Part shown: positions 16,261 through 25,272 of the stretch, piece after piece
How the letters are laid out: each line of letters begins with the position of its first letter
How positions within the stretch are numbered: the stretch's first letter is position 1
NCBI RefSeq assembly: GCF_002288635.1
Contig: NZ_NRSW01000001.1
Location: 1,955,671 to 2,019,670 of the forward strand
Length of the DNA stretch: 64,000 nucleotides
From: Mucilaginibacter sp. MD40
GTDB lineage: Bacteria > Bacteroidota > Bacteroidia > Sphingobacteriales > Sphingobacteriaceae
Direction of reading: 5' to 3'
Translations under genes and position numbers: made by a program
The notes under the pieces: generated by a model
Database searches by the model: none
Told to the model about the DNA's origin: nothing
Seen by the model: only the letters and a program-made list of their open reading frames with translations

Positions 16261-17385
16261 TTACAGATTGCCGCGTGCTTCCTGTTCACGTTCGATAGCC
16301 TCGAACAGTGCCTTGAAGTTACCCGCACCGAAAGATTTGGCGCCTTTTCGCTGGATGATCTCAAAGAACAGCGTTGGCCTGTCCTCAACCGGTTTAGTGA
16401 ATATCTGTAGCAGATAACCTTCATCGTCGCGATCTACCAGTATACCTAATTTTTTGAGCGGCTCAAGATCTTCATCTATATGGCCAACGCGGTCTATCAG
16501 GTCGTCGTAATAAGTGGTAGGCACGGTTAAAAATTCTACGCCACGGCTTTGCAGGTCTGTAATGGTTTTAACAATATCATGCGTAGCCAATGCCAAATGC
16601 TGTACGCCTTCGCCTTCGTAAAACTCCAGGTATTCTTCTATCTGGCTTTTCTTTTTACCTTCGGCCGGCTCGTTTATCGGGAATTTAACGTACCCATTAC
16701 CGTTGCTCATTACCTTACTCATTAATGCAGAGTATTCGGTAGAGATCATCTTGTCATCAAACGTAAGGATGTTACGGAAGCCCATAACGTCTTCGTAAAA
16801 GTTTACCCACTGGTTCATTTTATGCCAGCCAACGTTGCCTACGCAATGGTCAACATACAATAAGCCGGTCTCGGTAGGGTGGTAGCTGGTTTTTAGTTCA
16901 ACATAACCGGGTAGAAACGCGCCCTGGTAATTTTTCCGCTCAATGAACAGGTGAACGGTTTCGCCATACAGTTTGATGCCGCTGGTACGTACTTCACCAA
17001 ATTCATCTTTTATGGTTTGCGGCTGCAAATAAGCTTCGGCACCACGGCTGGTTGTTTGCTCAAAAGCATCATAAGCATCATCCACCCAAAGGGCAAGGGC
17101 TTTCACACCGTCGCCATGCTTTTTAATGTGCTCGCTGATGGGATGGTCTGAATGCAGGGGCGTGGTCAGCATGATACGAATTTTACCCTGTTGCAGTACG
17201 TAGGAAGCGCGATCGCGCACACCGGTTTCCGGGCCTGCGTATGCCAGGTCCTGAAAGCCGAATGCTGTTTTATAGTAATGCGCAGCCTGCTTAGCGTTGC
17301 CCACATAAAACTCAACGTAATCGGTGCCATTAAGGGGCAAAAAATCAGTTGAGGTTGTTTTTTTATCTATTGTTAGTGTTTCCAT
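16261..17385 (-). CDS. hpd: 4-hydroxyphenylpyruvate dioxygenase
   Basis: Converts 4-hydroxyphenylpyruvate to homogentisate with O2 in tyrosine catabolism. The 374-residue protein has two glyoxalase-like halves. The iron ligands sit in the second half: YVDHCVGNV (His), QHLALATHDI (His) and FFEIIQRKGAKSFG (Glu), and the C-terminal helix GNFKALFEAIEREQ is normal for the family. The ATG at 17385 (METLTIDKK) is preferred to the open frame running upstream to 17478, because that upstream stretch is an AT-rich inverted repeat. It lies 104 bp from hmgA in the same direction, so an operon is likely. Confidence 0.95.
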   Translation of the reverse strand: METLTIDKKTTSTDFLPLNGTDYVEFYVGNAKQAAHYYKTAFGFQDLAYAGPETGVRDRASYVLQQGKIRIMLTTPLHSDHPISEHIKKHGDGVKALALWVDDAYDAFEQTTSRGAEAYLQPQTIKDEFGEVRTSGIKLYGETVHLFIERKNYQGAFLPGYVELKTSYHPTETGLLYVDHCVGNVGWHKMNQWVNFYEDVMGFRNILTFDDKMISTEYSALMSKVMSNGNGYVKFPINEPAEGKKKSQIEEYLEFYEGEGVQHLALATHDIVKTITDLQSRGVEFLTVPTTYYDDLIDRVGHIDEDLEPLKKLGILVDRDDEGYLLQIFTKPVEDRPTLFFEIIQRKGAKSFGAGNFKALFEAIEREQEARGNL

Positions 17386-17412
17386 TTTGTTTTTTATGTT
17401 TAAAGGTTTCAA

Positions 17413-17480
17413 GGTTGGAAAGTTATAATGTTGCCTGGCATCGGTCATAGGGTAACCTTTAACGTTATAACATTTCAACC
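17413..17480. repeat. AT-rich inverted repeat between hpd and hmgA
   Basis: GGTTGGAAAGTTATAATGTT (17413-17432) and the reverse of AACGTTATAACATTTCAACC (17461-17480) match at 17 of 20 positions, so the leader of hpd can form a long hairpin. A similar element is upstream of hmgA. Confidence 0.6.
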
Positions 17481-17489
17481 TTCCAACAA

Positions 17490-18647
17490 CTAAGAGATCC
17501 AGCTTTTATAATAATCTCCGTCTTCGATATTTACGGCATCTTCGGTAAGCATCAGTGGACGGAAAGGGTCTATCATCACCGCAAGTTCCTCGGTAGCTTC
17601 TTTGCCTATTGATTTTTCAACCGAGCCCGGTGCCGGGCCGTGTGGTATACCGCCGGGGTGCAGCGTAATTTGGCCTTTTACCACGTGTTTGCGACTCATA
17701 AAGTCGCCATCTACGTAATAAAGCACTTCGTCACTATCTACATTGCTGTGGTTGTAAGGAGCAGGGATAGACAGTGGGTGATAGTCAAACTTGCGCGGTA
17801 CAAATGAGCAGACCACAAAATTGTGCCCCTCAAATGTTTGGTGTACTGGTGGTGGTTGGTGTACGCGGCCGGTTATCGGCTCAAAATCGTGAATAGAAAA
17901 TGCCCAGGGGTAATGGAAGCCATCCCATCCCACAAAATCGAAAGGATGTGTGCCGTAAATGTATGGATAGATAAGGCCTTGTTTTTTGATCAGTATCTTA
18001 AAATCGCCTTTTTGGTCATGCGTTTCCAGGTCGGTAGGCCGCTTAATGTCGCGTTCGCAGTAAGGGGCGTGTTCCATTAACTGTCCATACTGGTTGCGGT
18101 AGCGTTTTGGCGTACGGATAGGGCTAAAACTTTCTACAATGAACAGGCGGTTCTGCTCGCTGTCAAACTCCATTTGGTAAATGGTACCGCGGGGTATTAC
18201 CAGGTAATCGCCATGTTCGAATTTCAGTTTGCCGAAGCCCGTTTTCAGCGTTCCGGTACCCTCATGAATAAATATTACTTCGTCCGCCTGGCTGTTCTTG
18301 TAAAAATAATCTGTCATACTTTTGCGCGGGGCAGCAAGAGATATGTGCAGATCGCTGTTCACCAGCACCGGTTTACGGCTTTGCAGGTAATCATCTTCCG
18401 GTTTGATGTTAAAACCGATGAGGCTGGTATGTTTAAGGTGTTTCTCGCGGGCAATTTTAGGTTCAACAGAGTAAGGTTCGCCCAACTCTTTAACAATTGT
18501 GGGCGGGTAAGTATGGTATACTAGCGAGTACAAACTGGAAAAACCCTCCGTTGAAACCAGTTCTTCGGCGTATAAACTGCCGTCGGGTTTACGGAATTGG
18601 GTATGCCGCTTATGCGGGATGCTCCCTAAGGTATGGTAAATTGGCAT
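17490..18647 (-). CDS. hmgA: Homogentisate 1,2-dioxygenase
   Basis: Opens the ring of homogentisate to maleylacetoacetate with non-haem iron. The 385-residue protein has the cupin-like fold of the family: FIHEGTGTLKTGFGKLKFEHGDYLVIPRGT is the cupin core, and the iron/substrate region is HDFEPITGRVHQPPPVHQTF, followed by HPGGIPHGPAPGSVEKSIG. It is probably transcribed ahead of hpd. Upstream lies a 480-bp gene-free stretch, with an AT-rich inverted repeat next to the start. The start ATG is normal (MPIYHTLGSIPHKRHTQF). Confidence 0.95.
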   Translation of the reverse strand: MPIYHTLGSIPHKRHTQFRKPDGSLYAEELVSTEGFSSLYSLVYHTYPPTIVKELGEPYSVEPKIAREKHLKHTSLIGFNIKPEDDYLQSRKPVLVNSDLHISLAAPRKSMTDYFYKNSQADEVIFIHEGTGTLKTGFGKLKFEHGDYLVIPRGTIYQMEFDSEQNRLFIVESFSPIRTPKRYRNQYGQLMEHAPYCERDIKRPTDLETHDQKGDFKILIKKQGLIYPYIYGTHPFDFVGWDGFHYPWAFSIHDFEPITGRVHQPPPVHQTFEGHNFVVCSFVPRKFDYHPLSIPAPYNHSNVDSDEVLYYVDGDFMSRKHVVKGQITLHPGGIPHGPAPGSVEKSIGKEATEELAVMIDPFRPLMLTEDAVNIEDGDYYKSWIS

Positions 18648-19127
18648 AATTGGTTAGTTTAAATGTTGGAATGGTGAAAGGTTGTAAAGTTGAAAAACTT
18701 TACCCTAACAAATTAATAATCAAACATTTGAAATTAGAGATGGTTTTTTTAGAAAAGCCGGAACAACATTCCAACCTTTCGACTTTAAAACCTTACAACA
18801 GCGGCGTTAGAACTGCGCCAAGACAATTTTGGCAAGCACAGCATCCCTGAACATGGCCGACCTGCTCATTGAGGTGAGGCCAAGGGAAAAGTAGAATTGT
18901 TTACTGATGCTCATCATAAGATAAACGAAATTAAGTGGAATTTATTTAATATGCAAGCATAATAATAGTGATTGGTGATTGGTTGATCAGCGATTGGGTT
19001 ATAATTGCGCACAGACCCGATACCTCGCGTCTTGGGGTTAAAATGAAACAAATTAAATGGTCAAGTACCGCACCTCTACAAGCAAAATCCCTACTTTTGA
19101 GTTCTTTTATAAACCAATTACCGCCTT
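18648..19127. other. Intergenic region between hmgA and fahA (480 bp)
   Basis: Divergent region between the two halves of the tyrosine-catabolism genes. It holds an AT-rich inverted repeat (18664-18799, arms containing TGTTGGAATGGTGAAAGG and the matching ATTCCAACCTTTC) and a second short repetitive stretch near 18969-19000 (GTGATTGGTGATTGGTTG). The minus strand has TAATTTCG at 18933-18926, a weak -7-like box that would give hmgA a leader of about 270 nt. I see no ORF of credible length and no recognisable operator. Confidence 0.5.
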
Positions 19128-20123
19128 ATGAAATTAGTATCCTATAAAACCGAAGACAGAGAGCACCTTGGCGTTTACGTAAACGGACATATTTACAACC
19201 TTAACTCGTGCGATAAGCTGATACCCGATAACATGAACGAATTTTTGTGGGGTGGCGAAGAGTTAATGGAACATGCTAAACGCGTTAACGAAGATATCAA
19301 AAGCGGTAAGATTGAGGCTAAGGAAGAACTTTTTTATGAGTTGATGGCACCTGTGCCACATCCCACATCGTGCCGCGACGGATATGCATTCAGGCAGCAC
19401 GTTGCCGCCGCGCGCCGTAACCGCAAGGTAGAAATGATACCCGAGTTTGACCAGTATCCCATCTTCTATTTTACTAACCACAACGCCATACAGGGCCCTG
19501 GTGAAATAGAGTGTATGCCCGATCATTTCGAAAAACTTGACTTTGAGCTGGAAGTTGCCGTAGTGCTTAATAAGAAAGGACGCAACATTACCGCGGCTGA
19601 GGCTGACAGTTATATAGCAGGCTACATGATCATGAACGATATGAGCGCGCGCACCCTGCAAATGGAAGAGATGCTGCTGAACCTTGGCCCGGCAAAGGGA
19701 AAGGATTTTTCTACCGTGATAGGCCCATGGCTGGTAACACCCGATGAGTTGGAACAATACAAAGTGCCTGCTAAAGAGGGGCACGTTGGCGCTAATTACA
19801 ACCTGGAAATGAAATGCCACGTAAACGGCAAGCAGGTAAGCCTGGGTAATATGGGGGATATGGACTGGACCTTTGCAGAGATCATTGAAAGATGTGCCTA
19901 TGGTTGCGATGTTCTACCAGGCGATGTTATCGGTTCGGGCACGGTAGGTACAGGATGCTTTCTTGAGCTAAATGGTACCGGCTTGTTAAACGATGCCAAT
20001 TACCAAACCCAATGGCTGCAGCCAAATGACCTTGTTGAAATGGAAATAACCGGCTTAGGGGTTTTAGGTAATATAATCAAGAAAGCTGATAGCGAGTTTT
20101 CTATTTTGAAGTTGAAGAAGTAA
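19128..20123 (+). CDS. fahA: Fumarylacetoacetate hydrolase family protein
   Basis: Expected last step of tyrosine breakdown: hydrolysis of fumarylacetoacetate to fumarate and acetoacetate. The 331-residue protein carries the FAH catalytic domain: FYFTNHNAIQGPGEIECMPD, the metal-binding DFELEVAVV, the segment GYMIMNDMSARTLQMEE, and GSGTVGTGCFLELNGTG. It reads divergently from hmgA, which supports its role in the pathway, though FAH-fold enzymes also include other hydrolases. Maleylacetoacetate isomerase is absent from the window. Start ATG is unambiguous. Confidence 0.88.
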   Translation: MKLVSYKTEDREHLGVYVNGHIYNLNSCDKLIPDNMNEFLWGGEELMEHAKRVNEDIKSGKIEAKEELFYELMAPVPHPTSCRDGYAFRQHVAAARRNRKVEMIPEFDQYPIFYFTNHNAIQGPGEIECMPDHFEKLDFELEVAVVLNKKGRNITAAEADSYIAGYMIMNDMSARTLQMEEMLLNLGPAKGKDFSTVIGPWLVTPDELEQYKVPAKEGHVGANYNLEMKCHVNGKQVSLGNMGDMDWTFAEIIERCAYGCDVLPGDVIGSGTVGTGCFLELNGTGLLNDANYQTQWLQPNDLVEMEITGLGVLGNIIKKADSEFSILKLKK

Positions 20124-20132
20124 AAAACATCA

Positions 20133-20230
20133 CCGTGCCATTGCGAGGGCGTAGCAACGTGGCAATCTCATAAGCAGATCTATAAGGCCTGTTTGCTAAG
20201 ATTGCCACGCCATCGCTCGCAATGACATGG
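20133..20230. repeat. Palindromic intergenic repeat, family A copy 2
   Basis: A 98-bp element between fahA and the flavin reductase. Left end CCGTGCCATTGCGAG and right end CTCGCAATGACATGG are inverted repeats; inside, GTGGCAATCT pairs with AGATTGCCAC. It is related to 7302-7392 and 26349-26440. Confidence 0.85.
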
Positions 20231-20247
20231 TTTGACTATAAAATACC

Positions 20248-21141
20248 ATGCTCACCCTTCAAACAAAAGACCTTACTCCGTTACAGATCCAAAGCTACCT
20301 TAACCATGCGGTGGCGCCGAGGCCTATTTGCCTGGCATCAACTATTGATAAGGATGGTAATGTAAATCTTAGTCCGTTCAGTTTCTTTAATTTGTTTAGC
20401 GTTAACCCGCCTATTTGTGTTTTCTCGGCGTCGCGCAGGGTAAGAGACAATACTACTAAACATACGCTGGAGAATATCAAAGAAGTGCCGGAATGCGTCA
20501 TCAACATCGTTAGTTACGATATGGTGCAGCAGGTATCGCTCTCGAGTGTTGAATACCCTGCGGGAGTAAATGAGTTTATTAAAGCAGGGTTAACGGAGCA
20601 ACCATCCGAACTGGTAAAGCCGCCCCGTGTTGCCGAATCTCCCGTACAATTGGAGTGTGTTATCAAAGATATTATTGCCTTAGGCGATGGCCCCGGCGCG
20701 GGAAACCTCATTATAGCCGAAGTGAAGGTTATCCACATCCAGAATGAAATATTAAATGATGCGGGTACCAGCATCGACCAAACTAAAACCGACCTAGTGG
20801 CCCGCCTGGGTGCCGATTGGTATTGCCGTGTTAATGCAGGTAATCTGTTTGAAGTAGCAAAGCCTGTGCGCACTATCGGCATAGGGGTAGATAGTATACC
20901 ATCAGCCATAAGAAACTCAACCGTGTTAACAGGTAATAACCTTGGCCAGTTAGGTAATGTTGAGGCTTTGCCTGACGATGAGGCGATAGGAGAATATACC
21001 CAACGCGAGGAGATCAAGCAAATATTTGATGCTACCATTGGCGATAACCGCACCCGCGAGCTGCAATTACACCTGCACGCCAAACAACTACTTGAGCAGG
21101 GCCGCGTTACAGAGGCCTGGATGGCGCTGCTGGCAGAATAG
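20248..21141 (+). CDS. Flavin reductase family (FMN-binding split-barrel) protein
   Basis: A 297-residue protein whose first 200 residues form the FMN-binding split barrel: RPICLASTIDKDGNVNLSPFSFFNLFSVNPP is the conserved opening, and HTLENIKEVPECVINIVSYDMV continues it. The C-terminal 90 residues (from VEALPDDEAIGEY) are an acidic helical tail. These enzymes reduce flavin or act as monooxygenase partners. Placement next to tyrosine-catabolism genes suggests a link with aromatic metabolism, but there is no oxygenase partner in the window. Confidence 0.85.
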   Translation: MLTLQTKDLTPLQIQSYLNHAVAPRPICLASTIDKDGNVNLSPFSFFNLFSVNPPICVFSASRRVRDNTTKHTLENIKEVPECVINIVSYDMVQQVSLSSVEYPAGVNEFIKAGLTEQPSELVKPPRVAESPVQLECVIKDIIALGDGPGAGNLIIAEVKVIHIQNEILNDAGTSIDQTKTDLVARLGADWYCRVNAGNLFEVAKPVRTIGIGVDSIPSAIRNSTVLTGNNLGQLGNVEALPDDEAIGEYTQREEIKQIFDATIGDNRTRELQLHLHAKQLLEQGRVTEAWMALLAE

Positions 21142-21214
21142 TGTATTTATACTGTACCCGAATAACAGGTGGGTTTGAATTAAACATTTTCCTTTTTTGA
21201 TCATTATATTTTTA

Positions 21215-21940
21215 ATGATCGTCAACTACACAGAAAAAGGCTGGGAAATTATAACACAACGGGCGCACGGGCTGCTTGCCGCGCAAGTGGCTATGCATTG
21301 GCGTATTAAAGGCCGGCCCGAACGGTGGGCAGAAACCCTTATTGCGATTGCCGATCATGATGATGCCCAAACCGAGTTGGAAGCAGAGGACCTGCTCACC
21401 GAACAAGGAGGACCTGTTAACTTTGCCATGAAAAAGTTTGAGCTTGAGCATTGCCGTCGTTTGCATCATTTTTCATTATCTAAAAGCAAGTTCATCGCTT
21501 TGCTCACCTCTGTCCACATGGAGTTTTTGCACACTGCAGAAGCAAAAGATAACCCGCAGGTAAAGGCTTTTATAAAAGAGCAGAGGCATTTACAAAAGCA
21601 ATGGTCTACAGAGTTAAAACTCACTGAAGCAGAAGTGCGGAAAGCTTATGGCATAATGGAATGGTGCGACGCGTTTTCTTTGCTGCTTGCACAGCATGAG
21701 GTGCAGCCGGAGAAAAGGGTTATTGAAGTAAGCCAGGGGCCTGATGATACCCAATACAAGCTTATGCGTAAAGAAAGCGGTAAACTTACTGTAACGCCCT
21801 GGCCATTCGAGGATGATCAATTCAGCCTGACCCTGGAAAGCAGGTTAATTCCACAGCTTAAGTTCAACAACTGTGATCAGTTTAAACAGGCCTTTGAAAA
21901 AGCAATTGTAACAGAGAAATTATGGCAAATGGAAAAGTAG
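21215..21940 (+). CDS. DUF3891 family protein
   Basis: A 241-residue soluble protein starting MIVNYTEKGWEIITQRAHGLLAAQVAMHW. The conserved features are the His-rich N-terminal half, ETLIAIADHDDAQTELE and HFSLSKSKFIALLTSVHMEFLH, which would suit a metal-dependent hydrolase site, and EWCDAFSLLLAQ in the middle. Function is unknown. The ATG at 21215 is preferred over an in-frame start six codons upstream because the family start MIVNY fits. It is 74 bp downstream of the flavin reductase and could be co-transcribed. Confidence 0.8.
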   Translation: MIVNYTEKGWEIITQRAHGLLAAQVAMHWRIKGRPERWAETLIAIADHDDAQTELEAEDLLTEQGGPVNFAMKKFELEHCRRLHHFSLSKSKFIALLTSVHMEFLHTAEAKDNPQVKAFIKEQRHLQKQWSTELKLTEAEVRKAYGIMEWCDAFSLLLAQHEVQPEKRVIEVSQGPDDTQYKLMRKESGKLTVTPWPFEDDQFSLTLESRLIPQLKFNNCDQFKQAFEKAIVTEKLWQMEK

Positions 21941-22002
21941 TTATTCCCATCAAACCGTCCTATGGAATAACTTTCCAGTATGTGGTGAGCGAGCCCGGCA
22001 CC

Positions 22003-22749
22003 TTAAATTCCCAGCACCTGTTTTAATTTCACATAGCCGGTTTTACTCACCGGTATTTTAGCGCCTGATTTCAGAATGGCTAAATGGCTGTCTTTCTCGT
22101 ACGGGTCTAACCGGGTTATCTGCGAAATAGCTACGATGTAAGAGCGGTGCACACGTACAAACTGACCCGGATCAAGCGTTTTCTCGAAGAAGGCCATCGT
22201 TTTATTTTTCAGGAAGGCGCCTTCGGCGGTTACTACGCTCACATAATCGTCATCAGCTTGCAGATATTCAACATCCTGCACGGCAATAATTTTCACCTTA
22301 GTACCGGTTTTAACCACAATGCGCTCATTTTGCGCGGGTGATTGCGCGGCGGCTTCCAATAAGGTTTCAGTATTTTTTGTGATGACGGCAGCCGGGCTTA
22401 TGGCCAGGTATTTTTCAATGGCTTTATTAAAACGCTCTTTGCTAAATGGCTTTAAAAGGTAATCAACGGCGTGGGCTTCAAAAGCTTTTATGGCGTATTC
22501 GTCAAAAGCGGTGGCAAATATTACCGCGGGGGGGCTATCAACCAGTTCCAGCATCTCAAAGCCGTTTATTTTAGGCATCTGCACATCCAGGAACACCAGG
22601 TCGGGTTGTAGCTGTTGTATAGCTTTTAAGCCTTCAAAACCATCACCGCATTCTTGTAATACCTCTATCTGGTCTTTAAAATCCTGCAAATATTCCAATA
22701 CAACCATACGTGCCAGCGGCTCGTCGTCAATAATCAAAGCGCGTTTCAT
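22003..22749 (-). CDS. LytTR response regulator
   Basis: A 248-residue two-domain regulator. The receiver domain (1-120) has the acidic pocket D8/D9 and phospho-acceptor D55 in LVFLDVQMP, then ATAFDEYAIKAF and the Lys of LLKPF. The C-terminal LytTR DNA-binding domain (about 145-248) contains DVEYLQADDDYVSVVT and FVRVHRSYIVAISQITRLDPYEKDSHL. It overlaps the upstream histidine kinase gene by 4 bp, so the two form a LytS/LytR type pair. Target genes are not evident. Confidence 0.93.
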   Translation of the reverse strand: MKRALIIDDEPLARMVVLEYLQDFKDQIEVLQECGDGFEGLKAIQQLQPDLVFLDVQMPKINGFEMLELVDSPPAVIFATAFDEYAIKAFEAHAVDYLLKPFSKERFNKAIEKYLAISPAAVITKNTETLLEAAAQSPAQNERIVVKTGTKVKIIAVQDVEYLQADDDYVSVVTAEGAFLKNKTMAFFEKTLDPGQFVRVHRSYIVAISQITRLDPYEKDSHLAILKSGAKIPVSKTGYVKLKQVLGI

Positions 22750-23780
22750 AACTGCGGTACTTTTATAATGGTTGTAAATATATTATCATTTGCGTGAGTT
22801 TCCATCAGGTCGTTACGTGCAAATATCAAATAAAGCCTGCGCTGTACACCGCTCAAACCAAAACCGGTGCCTTTGCGTGGGCGCGAAGTTTTGGGGTCGT
22901 ACGGGTTTTGTATCATAATTACCAGGTACTGGTCTTCTACCTCGGCACGTACGCTGATGGTAACCGCATCGGTTGTATCATATAAACCAAATTTAATGGC
23001 GTTCTCTACCAGCGGCTGTAATAAAAGCGAGGGCAGCATGGCTTCGCCGCAGGCTTTATCACAACTTATTTCTGTTTGCAAACGGTGGCCAAAACGTACT
23101 TTTTCAATCTCCAGGTATAAATTCAAATGTGCCAGCTCATCATTTAACGGCACTAACAACTGCTCGTCTTTTTTGAGCGTACCACGCAAAAAATCTGATA
23201 ACTGGTGGATCATTTTGCGGGCCAGCTCAGGCTTAAAGCCTATCAACGCGTTAATTGAGTTTAAACTGTTAAATAGAAAGTGTGGCTGCAGTTGCTGGCG
23301 CAGGTTATAAAGCTCTGCGTCACGAGCCAGCTTTTCGGCCTCGGTTTTACGCTGTTCGGTGCGCTTATGGTCAAGCTGGGTATACCAGAGCGCGCTGATC
23401 ATGGCCATCCAGCCCAACGCCAGGAAAGTGGTAAAAAAGCGTATTTCTAATGATTGCTGCAGGAAGTTAAAATATACCTGCCCCAGGTTAAACAACGGCA
23501 ATATATAACGGCAGCCGGCAACACAGGCAATAGCCAATGCCGCGCACCATATAAACAGGTAAAAATAGCTCTCTTTATCGGGCTGGTAATAGCGCAGGTT
23601 ATTGTTGATGAGCCAACAGGCAATAGCCAATAAAACAGCGCTTAAAACGGCATCAATTACCGATGTAAGCCACACAAAGCCAAAGCTATGGATAATATAG
23701 CCCTGCAATGCGGCCCATACTACGCCACAAATAGCAAATGCGGTAAATAATTTGGAGGTTGATAATTGTGACGCAGCCAC
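22746..23780 (-). CDS. LytS-type sensor histidine kinase
   Basis: A 344-residue membrane kinase with about four hydrophobic segments in the first 130 residues and no extracellular sensor domain of note. The kinase part is the His_kinase/HATPase type: LRQQLQPHFLFNSLNSINALI holds the phospho-acceptor His, and PSLLLQPLVENAIKFGLYD plus GTGFGLSGVQRRLYLIF give the N and G boxes. It overlaps the LytTR regulator by 4 bp. The start is GTG at 23780; no upstream ATG is in frame. The signal sensed is unknown. Confidence 0.9.
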   Translation of the reverse strand: MAASQLSTSKLFTAFAICGVVWAALQGYIIHSFGFVWLTSVIDAVLSAVLLAIACWLINNNLRYYQPDKESYFYLFIWCAALAIACVAGCRYILPLFNLGQVYFNFLQQSLEIRFFTTFLALGWMAMISALWYTQLDHKRTEQRKTEAEKLARDAELYNLRQQLQPHFLFNSLNSINALIGFKPELARKMIHQLSDFLRGTLKKDEQLLVPLNDELAHLNLYLEIEKVRFGHRLQTEISCDKACGEAMLPSLLLQPLVENAIKFGLYDTTDAVTISVRAEVEDQYLVIMIQNPYDPKTSRPRKGTGFGLSGVQRRLYLIFARNDLMETHANDNIFTTIIKVPQL

Positions 23781-23809
23781 AGCCTTTTTATTGATTAATG
23801 AGTTTAAGT

Positions 23810-24145
23810 TTAGTTTCTTACGCCCAATAGCGCGCTCTTATGGTGTGCCCATTTAATGTACAGGTCAGGATCGGGGGCTTCATGTATGTTGTAATAAAGC
23901 TCGGTGCCATCAGTAAGGCCGTTAAGCATATTAAGTTCGGCCACATCAATAAACTGCCATCTTACGGTTTGTTTCTGCACGTTCAGGAAACTATCCTGGC
24001 TCGCGTAACCTATGGCGCTGGCCTTTTCAAAAGCCTGTTGCTCGGTTTCGGCGTTAATAAGCCTTAGTTGCTCATCAAACTGAGCGCTATGGTCGCCATT
24101 ACCGCTTATTACCCTGAAAACCAGTTTTGCTACATACCAGTTCAT
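23810..24145 (-). CDS. DUF4288 domain protein
   Basis: A 111-residue soluble protein (MNWYVAKLVFRVISG), matching my memory of the DUF4288 family by MNWYVAKLVFR, QFDEQLRLINAETEQQAFEKA and TVRWQFIDVAELNML. Function is unknown. It ends 29 bp before the GTG start of the histidine kinase on the same strand, and could be in its operon. Confidence 0.75.
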   Translation of the reverse strand: MNWYVAKLVFRVISGNGDHSAQFDEQLRLINAETEQQAFEKASAIGYASQDSFLNVQKQTVRWQFIDVAELNMLNGLTDGTELYYNIHEAPDPDLYIKWAHHKSALLGVRN

Positions 24146-24205
24146 GTCAATTGTAGTTTATTAGTTTATAAAACTCTTTTAAGCTCATCCCTAAGGGACA
24201 TTTTT

Positions 24206-24245
24206 AAGAGCCTGTCCCCTAATAGGTATTAAGGGATAGGCTCTT
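24206..24245. terminator. Hairpin between LiaF-like and DUF4288 genes
   Basis: A 13-bp stem (AAGAGCCTGTCCC with its near-complement, one G-T pair) and a 14-nt loop. It follows the LiaF-like stop at 24250 on the minus strand, but the T tract is weak. Probable terminator of that gene. Confidence 0.5.
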
Positions 24246-24249
24246 TATA

Positions 24250-25089
24250 TTAATAGCTCCTTATATCCACACCCGCGAATAAAGAAACGCCTTTAAGGAT
24301 CAGTATTTTATCCGGGCTGTTGGGTTGTGCCGTTTTAATACGCTTATCATCCACCCCGGCAAATATGGAGGCCATATCAGACACCACATGCCAGTTGGCC
24401 GGTACAATCAGTTTGGTGCCGCCAAATACCTGGGTAATATCAATGATCACCTGTCCGTTAATATCGGCCCGGGTAAAATCAATCTCGGTACCGCCAAATA
24501 TGTTGGTAAGGTCGCCGCCCCTAAAGTTTTTAGATACAATGGTGCGGTTAACACCACCAAATATGGCTGTAGCGTCTAAAAAATCATCACGTGAAGGTGG
24601 CGGAGGCATGCTGCCAGCAGGTTGTACGGGAGGCACATCAGCAGTAGCACCGCTTTCAGCATCAGCATTAACTGTGCTGCTAAAGTCGGTCAATGGCTTT
24701 TCTTCGGTAACATCTGCACGGTATTTTTTATCCCAGTAGTTGTTGTCAAAGTTCGGCACATTTTTGTGGCTCTTTTTTGACATGATCCAAAAGCCAAGCG
24801 CGATGATAGCCGCTGGCCAAATAAAGCCATCGGCATTATGGATGTTGGCGGTTATCATGAAGATAACACCCAGGCCGATAAGGATAATACCTGATGATTT
24901 TTGAAAATGATTACGTGAACCGATCACTAAGCCCCAGAATACTAACCATAATGGCCACAGTTCTACAGAATCGGGAATGAAAAGTATACCTAACTGTCTT
25001 AACAAAAGGTACACACCTACAATAAGCAGGATGGCTCCAAGCATCACTTTGCTTTTTGAGCGGTCGGGGGTATTTATATTGTTGTACAT
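24250..25089 (-). CDS. LiaF-like membrane protein
   Basis: A 279-residue protein with about four hydrophobic segments in the first 110 residues (LGAILLIVGVYLLLRQLG, then WPLWLVFWGLVIGSR) and a soluble C-terminal beta domain. The C-terminal half has the repetitive beta-helix pattern of LiaF-type proteins: AIFGGVNRTIVSKNFRGGDL, NIFGGTEIDFTRADI, VFGGTKLIVPANWHV and SIFAGVDDKR. LiaF proteins act with LiaRS-type systems in cell-envelope stress; a LytS/LytTR pair sits just downstream on the same strand. A good promoter precedes it. The link with that pair is inference. Confidence 0.8.
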   Translation of the reverse strand: MYNNINTPDRSKSKVMLGAILLIVGVYLLLRQLGILFIPDSVELWPLWLVFWGLVIGSRNHFQKSSGIILIGLGVIFMITANIHNADGFIWPAAIIALGFWIMSKKSHKNVPNFDNNYWDKKYRADVTEEKPLTDFSSTVNADAESGATADVPPVQPAGSMPPPPSRDDFLDATAIFGGVNRTIVSKNFRGGDLTNIFGGTEIDFTRADINGQVIIDITQVFGGTKLIVPANWHVVSDMASIFAGVDDKRIKTAQPNSPDKILILKGVSLFAGVDIRSY

Positions 25090-25114
25090 GGTGGATCTTG
25101 ATTTAAAAGTTAAC

Positions 25115-25144
25115 CAAATCTAAACTAACGTTAGAGATTAGCAA
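25115..25144 (-). promoter_or_regulatory. Promoter of the LiaF-like gene
   Basis: Minus strand: TTG (25144-25142) within TTTG, 19-nt spacer, then TAGATTTG (25122-25115). It leaves a leader of about 20 nt before the ATG at 25089. Confidence 0.8.
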
Positions 25145-25225
25145 ACTTAATATGGGCAACATCATTAAAGATGTCGGTAAAAGCGGATGAATTGTCGGTG
25201 AAAAATTTGCGGAACCATATGGAAC

Positions 25226-25254
25226 AAAAAAGGGGAATGCTTATCATTCCCCTT
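25226..25254 (-). terminator. Terminator of the agmatine deiminase gene
   Basis: A perfect 10-bp stem (AAGGGGAATG and its complement) with loop CTTAT, followed on the minus strand by TTTTTTG. It sits 19 bp after the stop codon at 25273. Confidence 0.88.
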
Positions 25255-25272
25255 AGCTATAATTTGAAAGCG

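Noticed and set aside
19263..19820. Antisense open frame (185 codons) in fahA
   Set aside because: A shadow of the fumarylacetoacetate hydrolase gene; no domain.
20514..21083. Antisense open frame (189 codons) in the flavin reductase gene
   Set aside because: It mirrors a coding region with a clear domain and has no family features of its own.
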